Part shown: one piece after another, positions 34,943 through 44,471 of the stretch
How positions within the stretch are numbered: position 1 is the stretch's first letter
Layout of the letters: each line of letters starts with the position of its first letter
The notes under the pieces: generated by a model
The model's database searches: none
Told to the model about the DNA's origin: nothing
The model's input: the letters and a program-made list of their open reading frames with translations, nothing else
Source of the DNA: Akkermansiaceae bacterium
GTDB taxonomy: Bacteria; Verrucomicrobiota; Verrucomicrobiia; Verrucomicrobiales; Akkermansiaceae
Length of the DNA stretch: 50,355 bases
Direction of reading: 5' to 3'
NCBI GenBank assembly: GCA_015062015.1
Contig: SUVM01000002.1
Location: forward strand, 1 to 50,355
Program-made: the position numbers and the translations under genes

Positions 34943-37177
34943 TTAATAAACGTCAGAATCATCATTTTCGGAGCTCTTACGTTTGGAGCTCGAGGGCGGG
35001 ACAACGGCCACAGGAGTATCGGATGTTACGGCCGGCTTTGACTTAGCTTTCAGCTTGCCATCGGGTGCCGCTTCATCGGCAGAATAATAAGAATAATAGG
35101 TCGTGTAATACTGATACTGAGTATCTGCACTAATATCCACATTATTCATGACAAGACCGATTATTTGACCACCAACGTTGTTGATGATAGACTTCGTGCG
35201 CAACAGTGCCTTAACAGGCATCTTGCGGGGTTGTAACACCACTATAGTGGCGTCTACCTTGCTCACGATAATGGAAGCATCGCTTACACCAAGTACTGGC
35301 GGAGAGTCAACTAACACTAAGTCAAAGCGCTTTGATGTTTCGGCCAACAGCTGGTCCATACGCTGAGAACTGAGAATACCGGACGGATCGATAGGCTGCG
35401 GACCGGACGGCATCAGGTATAAGTTTTCCACCTCGGTGCGGAACACAGCCTGCTGCAAAGGAATATCGCTAGTCAGATAATTGGAAAGACCAAACTTACC
35501 TTCCATTTCCAAATAACGTGCCAAGCGAGGACGTCTCATGTCGGCATCAATCATCAACACGTTATAACCGGCAGATGCATACACATAAGCAAGATTGCTC
35601 AATGTGGTAGACTTACCTTCACCGGCATTTGCAGATACAATCGCAAAAGACTTCGCCTTGTACAAGCTCTTCTTAAGCTCCAAATTTGTGCGAAGAATAC
35701 GGTACGCCTCGGCATCCGGGCTGTCACCATCCGTCAGAGCCAACAAGGAAACATCCTGAGGAATAACACCCAACACCGGCAAAGAAAGGTGTCGCTCGGC
35801 ATCCTCCAAAGACTTCACAGAAGTATCAAAGTAGTTGTAAATGAATGCAACAATGCAACCGGAAATCAAGCCGACAACCACACCGATAATGAGGTTAAGC
35901 TTAAGGTTCGGAGAAGAAGGTTCACGCGGTTCTACGGGCTTGCTGTACGATACGACAGCCGTACTACGCTCGGAGTGTTTTTCTCGCATTTCCTCGGAAC
36001 GGAGCAAGCGTTCCAACTCATTTCTGTTGTCGCGTGCACGCACATACTCAGCATTGGCACGGCGCAACTCCCATGTTTGGGCAGATTCCTCGCGCTGTTT
36101 GGACTCTAAGGCCGTAATTTTTTCGGCAAGGTCTTCGATTTCCGTTCGTTTACGCTGAATCACCGGCTCGAGCTCCTTTTTCCACACACCGAGCTTCTGC
36201 TGCATGTCAGTCTTAAGGCTCTCCATGCGTTCTAACAAGGGCAACATGCGGGGATGTTTCAAGCCAAAACCTTGTGCTTTCATGGTTTCAACATCCTTAT
36301 CAAGTGCACGCAGCTCCTCATTCAAGCGACGAATATCCGCACAAGCCGGAGTCTCTACAGTCTCCAACTGCGTATTAATAACATACGTCAGCAAATCCTC
36401 AACAGACTTCGAATCCAAGGTATCGATATGCACCGATACATGAGACAACTCACTCTCCAACAATTGCTTGCGTTGGCGCAACGCATTAATTTCTTCCGTA
36501 ACACCGGAAGCCGCGCGGAGGTCACCCGCTTCAAGCGAGCCGGTGAACAGGAAATTATTTTTCTTAATCGCGGCATCCAACGCGGCTTGCTTCTTAGCCA
36601 AAACGGTTTCGGCATCCTTAAATGCCTTATTGCGTCTGTCTACGGCGTCTTGGTATAGTTTCTTTTCCTCTTCATCGCGCATGCTTTGGTATACCATCAC
36701 CACCTCACGGCAAATCTTAGCTACATCGGCTTGGTTAGGATGCGTTACGATAAGCTCTACCATATTCGTACCGCGAATCGGCTCCATCTTAATACAATTT
36801 GCCAAGTCGGCCGCAACAGATTCCGGATAAGCATCTACCCCCGGCAAATTCAGATTCTTTGCAACCTGAATCAAGTTTCGCTGGGAAACCATGACTTCAA
36901 ACTGAGTGACTATGTACTCGGAAGAAGCCATGGCCGACACAGAGCTACGAGTCGGCGTAGCAGCGGAAACATCAATCGTTTCGCCGGGTTGTTTAATCTC
37001 GATTCGCATCGAGGTCGTATACTTCTTCTCCATGACCATCGTCACGAAGATACTACTGAGCAATATTAATAGAAAAACGAAAAGGGCTTCCTTCCAGCGC
37101 GACTTAAGCACCTTAAAAAAGTCCTGCGCGTGAAGAATAGCCTCTGCCTGTTTTTCAGATGTTACGTTATCTGCCAT
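34943..37177 (-). CDS. Exopolysaccharide tyrosine autokinase, Wzc/CpsCD-like
   Basis: A 744-residue inner-membrane co-polymerase and kinase. First TM helix at about 30-50, a Wzz domain, a long periplasmic coiled coil (about 170-400), second TM helix at about 425-445 (IIGVVVGLISGCIVAFIYNY), then a BY-kinase: Walker A SANAGEGKST near 515-525, Walker A' VLMIDADMRRP, Walker B LVLVDSPPVLG. A C-terminal Tyr cluster (YQYYTTYYSYY, about 690-700) holds the autophosphorylation sites, followed by a Ser/Lys/Pro tail. Phosphorylation cycles control chain length and export. Second last gene before the Wza-like protein in a minus-strand operon. Confidence 0.93.
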   Translation of the reverse strand: MADNVTSEKQAEAILHAQDFFKVLKSRWKEALFVFLLILLSSIFVTMVMEKKYTTSMRIEIKQPGETIDVSAATPTRSSVSAMASSEYIVTQFEVMVSQRNLIQVAKNLNLPGVDAYPESVAADLANCIKMEPIRGTNMVELIVTHPNQADVAKICREVVMVYQSMRDEEEKKLYQDAVDRRNKAFKDAETVLAKKQAALDAAIKKNNFLFTGSLEAGDLRAASGVTEEINALRQRKQLLESELSHVSVHIDTLDSKSVEDLLTYVINTQLETVETPACADIRRLNEELRALDKDVETMKAQGFGLKHPRMLPLLERMESLKTDMQQKLGVWKKELEPVIQRKRTEIEDLAEKITALESKQREESAQTWELRRANAEYVRARDNRNELERLLRSEEMREKHSERSTAVVSYSKPVEPREPSSPNLKLNLIIGVVVGLISGCIVAFIYNYFDTSVKSLEDAERHLSLPVLGVIPQDVSLLALTDGDSPDAEAYRILRTNLELKKSLYKAKSFAIVSANAGEGKSTTLSNLAYVYASAGYNVLMIDADMRRPRLARYLEMEGKFGLSNYLTSDIPLQQAVFRTEVENLYLMPSGPQPIDPSGILSSQRMDQLLAETSKRFDLVLVDSPPVLGVSDASIIVSKVDATIVVLQPRKMPVKALLRTKSIINNVGGQIIGLVMNNVDISADTQYQYYTTYYSYYSADEAAPDGKLKAKSKPAVTSDTPVAVVPPSSSKRKSSENDDSDVY

Positions 37178-37205
37178 GTATATTTACAGAAGAATAATAG
37201 GGATT

Positions 37206-37247
37206 AAAAAAGGGATGGAACCCAGCTAGCGCCTGATTCCATCCCTT
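37206..37247 (-). terminator. Terminator after the outer-membrane barrel gene
   Basis: Minus strand AAGGGATGGAA (37247-37237) pairs with TTCCATCCCTT (37220-37210), followed by TTTT. It separates the barrel gene from the Wzc-like gene. Confidence 0.9.
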
Positions 37248-37259
37248 GTTGAAAAGTTA

Positions 37260-38459
37260 TCAGAACGAGTAACTCAGACCGGCGGAGATAACGTCGCGAT
37301 CATATTCGTCGTATCCACCGTAAGTATCACCCAATGTGTGGGTGTAGCGAATGTTACCGCTGAGAGTCTTCGTAAACTTGTAGTTCATTCCTACGCCGGC
37401 ACTCCAAGTTGTGCGGTCGTAATCGCGCAAGCCCTTGGTACCATCAGAGTAGGAGGACGAAATCATGGCCAAATCAGCACTGAAAGATACCACGGGAGAG
37501 AGCACATAGCTCAGCCCCACACCTGCACGCCACGTCTCATTAGAACGGTAGTTAGCAGAATTGTAGTGGTAGTAGGTATCTAAGTTTTCGTTAGAGAAAC
37601 GTACATAAGCACGTGCACTCAAGCCTTCCGTCAACACACGGCGGTAGCTGAAGTCCACCGTGGGATATAAGTTAGTCTCGCCATCGATAAACTTGGCCTG
37701 CACACCAACGGCAAGTCTCAGGCTATCGGTGGGGGACAAAGAGTGAGCCACGGAAAGGTTGGTAAACCAGCTATCGGAGTCAAAACCTTCGCTGCGATCC
37801 TCATGGCGCCATGTGGTGTTAAGAGCATAGGTTGTGCGGGTATCGTAGCGATAATTCAAAGACAAACCACCGGAAAGATAGGTTCTATCATCAACCTCGT
37901 AGCGAGAATCCGTATAAACATTACCGTTGTAAGAGACATTGGCGGTCCAGCTCCAGCGGCAGTCAATCATGCGGGAGTACGCATTGCTGATATGCCAGGT
38001 AAGGCAATCGCCCTGCCCCAAGGGAGCAGAAATACCATTAGAGTAATCCGGCTCGGGGCAATAGCTCAAAGAGGCACTGGCAACGTATTGGCTATCCGGG
38101 CCAAATGCATGAGAAAGGTGCCCGGACAAAGAAATATCGCTAAAGTCACGCTTATCTGTGCCATATGCATCCTTATCGTAGAGCTGCCCACCTAAGCGAG
38201 CATTATAAGACACTTTCGTGGCAGACTCGTAATCAGCGTAAGATGCCGTCAAGCCATAACGAACAAAACCACCGTCTTCTTCATTACGAGCGCTGTTATT
38301 GAGGTTGGAGTCATAACCGGCATTCACATATGCACCAAAACGGACAGCGTGAGAATCCGGCAAACCGATAGGGGGTGCAGAATCATAAAGACTGAGACCG
38401 TGAGCGGTAACAGACAGAATTCCGGACAACACCAGAGCTTTAAGTACGGTAGATTTCAT
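37260..38459 (-). CDS. Outer-membrane beta-barrel protein of the exopolysaccharide cluster
   Basis: A 399-residue protein with a signal peptide (MKSTVLKALVLSGILSVTAHG) and alternating polar/hydrophobic strands throughout, rich in Tyr, Ser and Asp, ending in SAGLSYSF with the C-terminal Phe expected for barrel insertion. NAGYDSNLNNSA near the N-terminus resembles the outer-membrane proteins found with exosortase/EPS loci. It probably serves as the outer-membrane exit for the polysaccharide, working with the Wza-like protein. Strand count is about 16 by eye; not verified. Confidence 0.8.
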   Translation of the reverse strand: MKSTVLKALVLSGILSVTAHGLSLYDSAPPIGLPDSHAVRFGAYVNAGYDSNLNNSARNEEDGGFVRYGLTASYADYESATKVSYNARLGGQLYDKDAYGTDKRDFSDISLSGHLSHAFGPDSQYVASASLSYCPEPDYSNGISAPLGQGDCLTWHISNAYSRMIDCRWSWTANVSYNGNVYTDSRYEVDDRTYLSGGLSLNYRYDTRTTYALNTTWRHEDRSEGFDSDSWFTNLSVAHSLSPTDSLRLAVGVQAKFIDGETNLYPTVDFSYRRVLTEGLSARAYVRFSNENLDTYYHYNSANYRSNETWRAGVGLSYVLSPVVSFSADLAMISSSYSDGTKGLRDYDRTTWSAGVGMNYKFTKTLSGNIRYTHTLGDTYGGYDEYDRDVISAGLSYSF

Positions 38460-38491
38460 CGTTATGCTTAATTTTTATCTGAAAACTTAAA

Positions 38492-39103
38492 TTAATAGTT
38501 CGGAGAGGTCGGCGGAGGCGTTACCATCACACCGTTCATCATACCGTTCGTATCAAGGCGGCCATCATCGTTCGTGGCGGCAGCATGGAAGGATGCCTCA
38601 TAGACCCCGTTCAGAGTCGGCAAGAACATGTTAACGGTAGCATCTGCAATACCATCAGCCAGAGAAGCATTGTAAAGAGCATCCAACAAACCGTAGTACA
38701 CCTTCTCCATCATCGTGGCAGAAGCAATAGTAGCAGAGTAGCGAGCGCGCTGCACTTTCTGTCCTTCCACAGCAGAGCCCTTAGCATCCTGATACTTGCG
38801 GGTGTATTCCCCCACATTGCAAGCTACATCATCAGGCATAGCCAGCATGATAGAGCGAAGAATAGCGTAGCACTCACCGGCTTTCCAGTTTGTACGCTTA
38901 GCTAACACTGCCTCGTACAACTTATCAGCCTCGCCGGGAGATTCTTTTGCAGCTTGATACACAGCATTGCACAAATCCGCCATACTGGCACCGGAATCAT
39001 GTGCAGAAAGAGCCACAGCATTATCCCATGCGGCTCCGGCAGCCATTACTGGGGCTGCAGCCATTCCCATTGCAAGGGCAATTGTAAGGTAGGTCGACTT
39101 CAT
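38492..39103 (-). CDS. Secreted protein of unknown function
   Basis: A 203-residue exported protein beginning MKSTYLTIALAMGMAAAPVMAAG, a classical signal peptide; an ATG seven codons upstream (39124) is an alternative. The mature part is helical and Ala-rich (LCNAVYQAAKESPGEADKLY, VYYGLLDALYNASLADGIAD) and ends in a short Pro/Thr tail. No family recognised. It is the first gene before the barrel, Wzc-like and Wza-like genes, 32 bp from the barrel gene, so a role in exopolysaccharide assembly is inferred only from position. Confidence 0.7.
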   Translation of the reverse strand: MKSTYLTIALAMGMAAAPVMAAGAAWDNAVALSAHDSGASMADLCNAVYQAAKESPGEADKLYEAVLAKRTNWKAGECYAILRSIMLAMPDDVACNVGEYTRKYQDAKGSAVEGQKVQRARYSATIASATMMEKVYYGLLDALYNASLADGIADATVNMFLPTLNGVYEASFHAAATNDDGRLDTNGMMNGVMVTPPPTSPNY

Positions 39104-39131
39104 ACGCTTTATCTTTCTATTCAAAAAAAGA

Positions 39132-39202
39132 AGCGGGTAGCGGGAATCGAACCCGCATGGCCAGCTTGGAAGGCTGGAGCTTTGCCATTAAGCTATACCC
39201 GC
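39132..39202 (-). tRNA. tRNA-Gly (anticodon TCC)
   Basis: 71-nt cloverleaf: acceptor GCGGGTA/TACCCGC, D arm with AATGGCA, anticodon stem CCAGC/GCTGG with loop CTTCCAA (anticodon TCC), T arm GCGGGTTCGATTCCCGC. The 3' CCA is not encoded. Confidence 0.97.
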
Positions 39203-39295
39203 GCTATCTCTGAGCAGTATTGTATCAGTTTCTGCCAATAAGGCAAGCATAATTTTACTATTTTTTTATTTTTTTGAATTTATTTCATTTTTCTC

Positions 39296-39324
39296 TTGAC
39301 AAGAGACCTGTTCCGGCGTAGAAT
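39296..39324 (+). promoter_or_regulatory. Promoter of tRNA-Gly(CCC)
   Basis: Perfect TTGACA (39296-39301), 17-bp spacer, TAGAAT (39319-39324), ending 13 bp before the tRNA. The rest of 39203-39337 is AT-rich and holds nothing else recognisable. Confidence 0.85.
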
Positions 39325-39337
39325 CTGGGCGCATCTT

Positions 39338-39408
39338 GCGGGCGTCGTTCAATGGTAGGACGCGTGCTTCCCAAGCATGAGACACGGGTTCGATTCCCGT
39401 CGCCCGTA
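39338..39408 (+). tRNA. tRNA-Gly (anticodon CCC)
   Basis: 71-nt cloverleaf: acceptor GCGGGCG/CGCCCGT (first pair G-U), D arm CAATGGTAGGA, anticodon loop TTCCCAA (anticodon CCC), T arm ACGGGTTCGATTCCCGT. Followed by its own terminator. Confidence 0.96.
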
Positions 39409-39410
39409 TC

Positions 39411-39438
39411 AAACCGGAGCCAACGCTCCGGTTTTTTT
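39411..39438 (+). terminator. Terminator of tRNA-Gly(CCC)
   Basis: AAACCGGAGC, loop CAAC, GCTCCGGTTT, then TTTT. Perfect 10-bp stem. Confidence 0.95.
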
Positions 39439-39539
39439 ATACTCAAACCAACCAAAGTACGCCACAAACAAGCTAAAAGCTTGACAACGCGCGCGAAATT
39501 GTTTAACTTTTCTTTAGCATTCCAGCATATCAAGCACAT

Positions 39540-40175
39540 ATGTCCATAGGAGACCAAGCAGGGAGAGCATCGTACAGGCAAATCGACCTAAGCCCGGAGG
39601 CAACCGGCAACATGCACACACCGGAGCGCATGTTGGAGCAGGCGGAGCGTCTGCGCCAACAGGCAGAGCTGTACGAGCAGCAGAGAATGGAGACCGAGAG
39701 CCTCAGCCGAGAACTGGAAGAAACCACCCTCAAGAAAACACATTTCAACGCAGACCTCAACGAGCTGGGGCAGCGGATTCACAATGCGGTGCGCAGGTTG
39801 TCGCGCGAGATGGACAGCATGGAGCGAGAATACCAGGAGATGCAACAAGTATGCGAATGCTTTAAAAAGCATCTGCAAATACTCTCTGCCCTACAACCCC
39901 AGCACTGGCCGGTAGAAACCGTAAAAGAGCGTTTACGCGAGGCCTTACCGAAATTAGACCACGCGGAAAACGATTTTCACGAAGCATACATATGCGGCAA
40001 AGAGTACCGGCATACAACCGTTTTTCACCACAAACCCGGGGAGGAAGAAAAGCCCGAGCGTTTAAGCGGATTAACCCTGAAAGAAGAAATGCTCAAAGGC
40101 TTGGTTTTCCATCTCCCCCTCTTCCTGCTGATTCTCATCAGTTGGATTATTTTCTCACTAGCAACAGCAGAATAA
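39540..40175 (+). CDS. Coiled-coil protein with C-terminal membrane anchor
   Basis: A 211-residue protein with a long charged helix (about 28-100; ERMLEQAERLRQQAELYEQQ, RLSREMDSMEREYQEMQQV) predicted as coiled coil, and one C-terminal membrane segment (VFHLPLFLLILISWIIFSLA). No family recognised. TTGACA at 39481-39486 with a weak TAACTT 17 bp later is the best promoter candidate. A second small membrane protein begins 4 bp after the stop, and gatC 4 bp after that, so a five-gene operon with gatCA and thiD is likely. Confidence 0.75.
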   Translation: MSIGDQAGRASYRQIDLSPEATGNMHTPERMLEQAERLRQQAELYEQQRMETESLSRELEETTLKKTHFNADLNELGQRIHNAVRRLSREMDSMEREYQEMQQVCECFKKHLQILSALQPQHWPVETVKERLREALPKLDHAENDFHEAYICGKEYRHTTVFHHKPGEEEKPERLSGLTLKEEMLKGLVFHLPLFLLILISWIIFSLATAE

Positions 40176-40179
40176 ACGC

Positions 40180-40485
40180 ATGGCACACAGACACATCAGC
40201 AGGCAGCAGGAGTACGTTCTGGAAGAAGCAGAGCAACGGCATATTTCCGTAGCCTATACCGACAGCAACCGAAACACAGGCCGCAAGCCCCGCGGACGCA
40301 ACACCTTACCCCCACCGGAAGATGTATTAGAGGCCAGACTCACCCGCCACAACTCCGCCCATATCGGGCACATCAGCAACCAAGGCAAGCATCTGCTTAT
40401 CGAGAATCTCATTTTGCTCACCATCCTCATTGCCTCCATCTATGGGCTCTACCGTTTAACCGTCTATCTGCTCAACCAAGCTTAA
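40180..40485 (+). CDS. Small single-pass membrane protein
   Basis: A 101-residue protein: a charged N-terminal two-thirds (MAHRHISRQQEYVLEEAEQR; GRKPRGRNTLPPPEDVLEAR) and a C-terminal hydrophobic helix (LLIENLILLTILIASIYGLY). Family not recognised. It is squeezed between the coiled-coil membrane protein and gatC with 4-bp gaps, which argues that it is a real translated gene. Confidence 0.75.
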   Translation: MAHRHISRQQEYVLEEAEQRHISVAYTDSNRNTGRKPRGRNTLPPPEDVLEARLTRHNSAHIGHISNQGKHLLIENLILLTILIASIYGLYRLTVYLLNQA

Positions 40486-40489
40486 CACC

Positions 40490-40786
40490 ATGAACGCACA
40501 ACACATAGATGTTGCCTACATCGCCAAGCTCGCCAAAATTGAGCTTTCAGCCGAAGAAACAGAACAATTCTCCGCAGACCTCAACCGCATTCTCGATTAT
40601 GTAGCCAAACTCGGGGAATGGGATACGGAGGGCGTTGAGCCCATGTACCACCCCATCCCGGCATACGATGCCGTGCGTGCAGACATCCCCGGCGAGAGCC
40701 TGAGCAACGAAACCGCTTTATCCAATGCACCGGCTGCTACCGATGGTCAATTCCGAGTGCCGAAAGTTGTAGAATCCGCCCACTAA
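40490..40786 (+). CDS. gatC: Asp-tRNA(Asn)/Glu-tRNA(Gln) amidotransferase subunit C
   Basis: A 98-residue subunit that wraps around GatA and GatB and stabilises the complex that converts misacylated Glu-tRNA(Gln) or Asp-tRNA(Asn). Typical sequence: VAYIAKLAKIELSAEETEQF, LNRILDYVAKLGEWDTEGVE and the Pro-rich YHPIPAYDAVRADIPGESL. Normal length. gatA begins 21 bp later. Confidence 0.95.
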   Translation: MNAQHIDVAYIAKLAKIELSAEETEQFSADLNRILDYVAKLGEWDTEGVEPMYHPIPAYDAVRADIPGESLSNETALSNAPAATDGQFRVPKVVESAH

Positions 40787-40807
40787 TCCCCTTCCTCGTT
40801 CCTCACC

Positions 40808-42214
40808 ATGTTATACGGTTCCATCTCGCATTGGCGCAACAAACTGAAAAGTGGAGAAATCACCCCCACAGAGCTCGTCCAAGAGCTGGCCAAAGTCGCC
40901 ACAGACAAAAACCCGTCCGTCAACGCCTACATTTCCTGGAATACAGAGGCAGCACTGCAAGCCGCAGCCAAGGCAGACATCTCCTTACCCCTCGGCGGCA
41001 TTCCCATTGCCATCAAAGACAACATCTGCCTGCAGGGAGAACCCACCCGTTGCGCCTCGCAAATGTTGCACAACTTCATTTCCCCGTACGATGCAACCGC
41101 TGTTGCCAGATTAAAAGCAGCCGGAGCCATCCCCTTCGGGCGCGCCAATATGGATGAATTCGCCATGGGGTCCGCCGGTGAAAACTCCGCCTTCGGGCAT
41201 ACGGAAAACCCGTCCGCCCCCGGGCACACCCCGGGTGGCTCGTCCAGTGGCTCGGCCGCAGCCGTTGCAGCCGGCATGGCTATCGCCGCTTTGGGGTCAG
41301 ACACAGGCGGCTCCATCCGCCAACCGGCCTCCCACTGCGGCATTGTAGGCTTAAAACCCACCTACGGGCGCATATCTCGTTACGGTTTGGTAGCATTTGC
41401 CTCCTCCTTAGATCAAATCGGGCCCATCACACAAAACGTCAGCGATGCAGCCCTCCTCCTCAATACACTCTGCGGGCACGATGCCAAAGACTCCACCTCT
41501 GCTCCGCGAGATACGGAAGACTTTACCCGCAACATCGGCCAAAGTATTGCCGGCAAACGCATCGGTCTCCCCAAAGAATACCTCAGCAGCGGCAACTCCC
41601 CCGAGGTAACAGCTGCCCTGCAACTGGCTATCGCCAAACTTACCGACATGGGGGCCGAAATTGTGGAAATCTCCCTCCCGCACTCAGAGGCCGTTGTATC
41701 TGCCTACTACATCATCGCCTGTGCAGAAGCCTCCTCCAACCTCTCGCGCTTCGACGGCATCCGCTACGGCTACCGCGCAGACAACACCAACGGCTTGGAC
41801 GACCTGTACAGTAAATCGCGCGCTCAGGGCTTCGGGGCAGAAGTCAAACGCCGCATCATCCTCGGCACCTACGTTCTTTCCAGCGGCTTCTACGATGCCT
41901 ACTACGCCAAAGCCCAAAAAGTGCGCGCCTTAGTAGCCAAAGACTTTGCAGATGCTTTCACGCAAGTGGACTTTATCTTAGGTCCGGTAGCCCCCACTGC
42001 CGCCCCCAAACTCCACAATACAGCGCAAAGCCCCCTCCAAGTATACTTGGCAGATATTTACACCATCCCCGCTAATCTGGCCGGGCTGCCGGGCATCTCC
42101 ATTCCTGTTCCGCAAAACGGGGGGCTACCCATCGGCGTACAATTACTCGGCCAACATTTTGCAGAAGCAGACCTCCTGCAAGTAGCCGCCGCCTTAGAAA
42201 GCTCACTGGCATGA
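40808..42214 (+). CDS. gatA: Asp-tRNA(Asn)/Glu-tRNA(Gln) amidotransferase subunit A
   Basis: A 468-residue amidase that releases ammonia from glutamine for the transamidation of tRNA-bound Glu or Asp. The amidase Ser-cis-Ser-Lys triad is present: K70 in GIPIAIKDN, the Ser in GGSSSGSAAAV (about 145-147) and S169 in SDTGGSIRQPA. DSxx-type C-terminal PTYGRISRYGLVAFASSLDQIGP is also characteristic. Full length. gatB is not in the window. The stop overlaps the thiD start by 4 bp (ATGA). Confidence 0.96.
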   Translation: MLYGSISHWRNKLKSGEITPTELVQELAKVATDKNPSVNAYISWNTEAALQAAAKADISLPLGGIPIAIKDNICLQGEPTRCASQMLHNFISPYDATAVARLKAAGAIPFGRANMDEFAMGSAGENSAFGHTENPSAPGHTPGGSSSGSAAAVAAGMAIAALGSDTGGSIRQPASHCGIVGLKPTYGRISRYGLVAFASSLDQIGPITQNVSDAALLLNTLCGHDAKDSTSAPRDTEDFTRNIGQSIAGKRIGLPKEYLSSGNSPEVTAALQLAIAKLTDMGAEIVEISLPHSEAVVSAYYIIACAEASSNLSRFDGIRYGYRADNTNGLDDLYSKSRAQGFGAEVKRRIILGTYVLSSGFYDAYYAKAQKVRALVAKDFADAFTQVDFILGPVAPTAAPKLHNTAQSPLQVYLADIYTIPANLAGLPGISIPVPQNGGLPIGVQLLGQHFAEADLLQVAAALESSLA

Positions 42215-43008
42215 CTCCCGTATACCTCAGCATCGCCGGGTCAGACTGCTCTGCCGGTGCCGGACTTCAGGCAGACCTTAAAACCGGTTTTGCCTTAGGG
42301 TGCTACCCCCTAACCGCCGTCACATGCGTGGTAAGCGAAGTTCCCGGCGAGGTAGAAGGCATCGTTGCCATGGAGCCCGCCTTTGTGGCAGACCAAGTAC
42401 GCATATGCCTGCGCAACTTTCCCGTAGCCGCCATTAAAACCGGCATGCTGTACAGCCCGGAAATCGTACAGTCTGTCACCTGCGAGCTAAAGGAATACAC
42501 CGGGCCTTTGGTAGTAGACCCCGTTATGATAGCCACCGCCGGAGAGCCCCTCATGCTACAGGCTGCCATCAGCGTCTACGAGCAGAACCTCATGCCAAAA
42601 ACCACGCTGCTCACCCCCAATCTGGATGAGCTGCTCAAACTCCTCGGCACCACTGCCACCATCTGCAATACAACAGAGCTGCAACAGGCCGCCGCCACCC
42701 TGGCTCGCCGCTACAACTGCGCCGTTTTAGCCAAAGGCGGCCATTTGGAGGGCGATACCTGCACAGACATTTTGGTAGAACCAAGCGGCACAGCCCACCA
42801 GTGGGAGCATCCCCGCACCTACGGCATCTCCACCCACGGCACCGGCTGTACCCTTTCCAGTGCCATTGCCGCCCACTTAGCACTGGGGCATCCCCTCATT
42901 GATGCGGTGGATTTATCCCTCCGATACATCGCCAAGGCTATCGCCGGTTCCCACCGTCTCGGCAAACACTGGGCCGTCAACCACCACGGTGCCATCACGC
43001 AATTTTAA
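42211..43008 (+). CDS. thiD: Hydroxymethylpyrimidine/phosphomethylpyrimidine kinase
   Basis: A 265-residue ribokinase-fold enzyme that phosphorylates HMP and HMP-phosphate for thiamine synthesis. N-terminal SIAGSDCSAGAGLQADLKT corresponds to the family SGxDxSGGAG motif; PLVVDPVMIATAGEPLM, LLTPNLDELLKLL and the C-terminal anion-hole motif YGISTHGTGCTLSSAIAAHLA are also present. Translationally coupled to gatA by a 4-bp overlap, an unusual pairing of thiamine and tRNA genes. No TPP riboswitch is visible upstream. Confidence 0.92.
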   Translation: MTPVYLSIAGSDCSAGAGLQADLKTGFALGCYPLTAVTCVVSEVPGEVEGIVAMEPAFVADQVRICLRNFPVAAIKTGMLYSPEIVQSVTCELKEYTGPLVVDPVMIATAGEPLMLQAAISVYEQNLMPKTTLLTPNLDELLKLLGTTATICNTTELQQAAATLARRYNCAVLAKGGHLEGDTCTDILVEPSGTAHQWEHPRTYGISTHGTGCTLSSAIAAHLALGHPLIDAVDLSLRYIAKAIAGSHRLGKHWAVNHHGAITQF

Positions 43009-43035
43009 CACAGCAAGCTCCCCGCCCGCACCTCC

Positions 43036-44465
43036 ATGAATATTTTCCGCAAACTCACCCCGGAAGGACGAATTACACGCATAGACTATTGGTCAAAGTT
43101 TTTGTTATACTCCGTCGTATGCGGGCTGTTTGAGATTTGCTTCCTTTCCGGCACTTCAGACTTAACTACGGCAAAAACCATCGTACTGAGTTGTTGTCGC
43201 TTTATACTCTACTTTTGTTTATTTTACCCCATCATCTGCCAACGCTTGCACGACATAGGCAAAAGCTCCTCTACATACTGGTTAATGGCAGCGGCAAATG
43301 CTATGCCGTGTCTCATCCTCGCATACCTCCTTGCGTCATTAAAGCCAAGGGGGACTCTCCCCATGGTACATATTGATATTAATTTTATCTTGTGGTTCTT
43401 AACGTCCCCCCTATGCTGGTTGTGTATCATCATCCTGATACTACAGATATGGTTTATAGTATATTGCTTCTTAGATTCTCAACCGGGCGAAAACAAATAC
43501 GGTAAATCCACCAAATATCCCGATGCGCCCGGCATAGCATGTCCTGCTCCGGCCGCCCCTGCCGTACGATTCAACCTCATCTGCTACGCTCTGATAATCG
43601 TCACAACCATAGGCGGTTATTATTTGAACGATTACTTAGACCGCATTTTTGAGGAGCAAAACCTTTTTATTAAAGGCTTATCTATTGGCAGCAACATATG
43701 CTGGTACATATGCGCACTTATAGGTGGTATATGTGCACACAAAAACGGTTACAGCCTCTTTTCATATCTCTGCATTCTATGTATTATTTTAGGCTTATCT
43801 GGGTTTAGACACATAATAATATCATTTGATTTTGCAGCAAACCCCGATGCGCGGCAACTCTCCGCCACAAGCAGTTTTGTTGATTACTTCGCTTGCATCA
43901 TCCAAACATTCCTTTGGTGCTTCCTCGCCGCCAAATGCACCGGGATATTGCTAAACACCCACCACACAAAAGAAACGCTCGCTGCACGCCATCCGGCTCG
44001 AGCCCTCGGATTAGGGCTTCTCATGTCTGGAATAATCGCCACCATCTCCTTCCGGCTTACTCATAAAGTTGCATTACTCGATTTTGATTTAGAACAGGTA
44101 ATAGTGTATTGCCCGTTACTCAAAGAAATCGCTATCCTTTTTGCCATCAAATGGATATACGAATATCTCATCAACCGGCAATACACCCAAGCCAAAAGCA
44201 TCATCCTAGCAGTAGCAACTCCCTTTTTGCTTTCCGCGACCTGTAGTTTCCTTACCATCGGAGCCAACTACCAAACAACCCCTAATCTGCTCTCCTTCCT
44301 CTCCTCCATTCTCTTCATAGCATGCATGCTTTTTGCGCCGGCTTCCCCAATACTTACAGGGGGACACCACACCACCACCCGGCGTGTAAAATACATACAC
44401 CTTATCTGCTGTGCCGTCACAGTCCTCTTAAGCATAATCATATGCGCGGCATCCCCCCCCCATAA
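43036..44465 (+). CDS. DUF805 membrane protein, probably frameshifted at a C9 run
   Basis: The N-terminal about 150 residues fit DUF805 (FRKLTPEGRITRIDYWSKFL, RLHDIGKSSSTYWL, LILQIWFIVYCFLDSQPGENKYG). The rest is a further set of about eight hydrophobic helices not part of DUF805, so this is a long fusion. As sequenced, the frame runs past a C9 run (44453-44461) to 44664, deep into the convergent adaptor gene and with non-membrane, Cys/Arg-rich sequence. With one more C the protein would read AASPPP and stop at TAA (44463-44465), giving 476 residues and no overlap. That ending is preferred here. Function unknown. Confidence 0.75.
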
Positions 44466-44471
44466 GTTTTA

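Noticed and set aside
43009..43035. TPP riboswitch for thiD
   Set aside because: thiD overlaps gatA and there is no leader; no THI-box pattern seen upstream.
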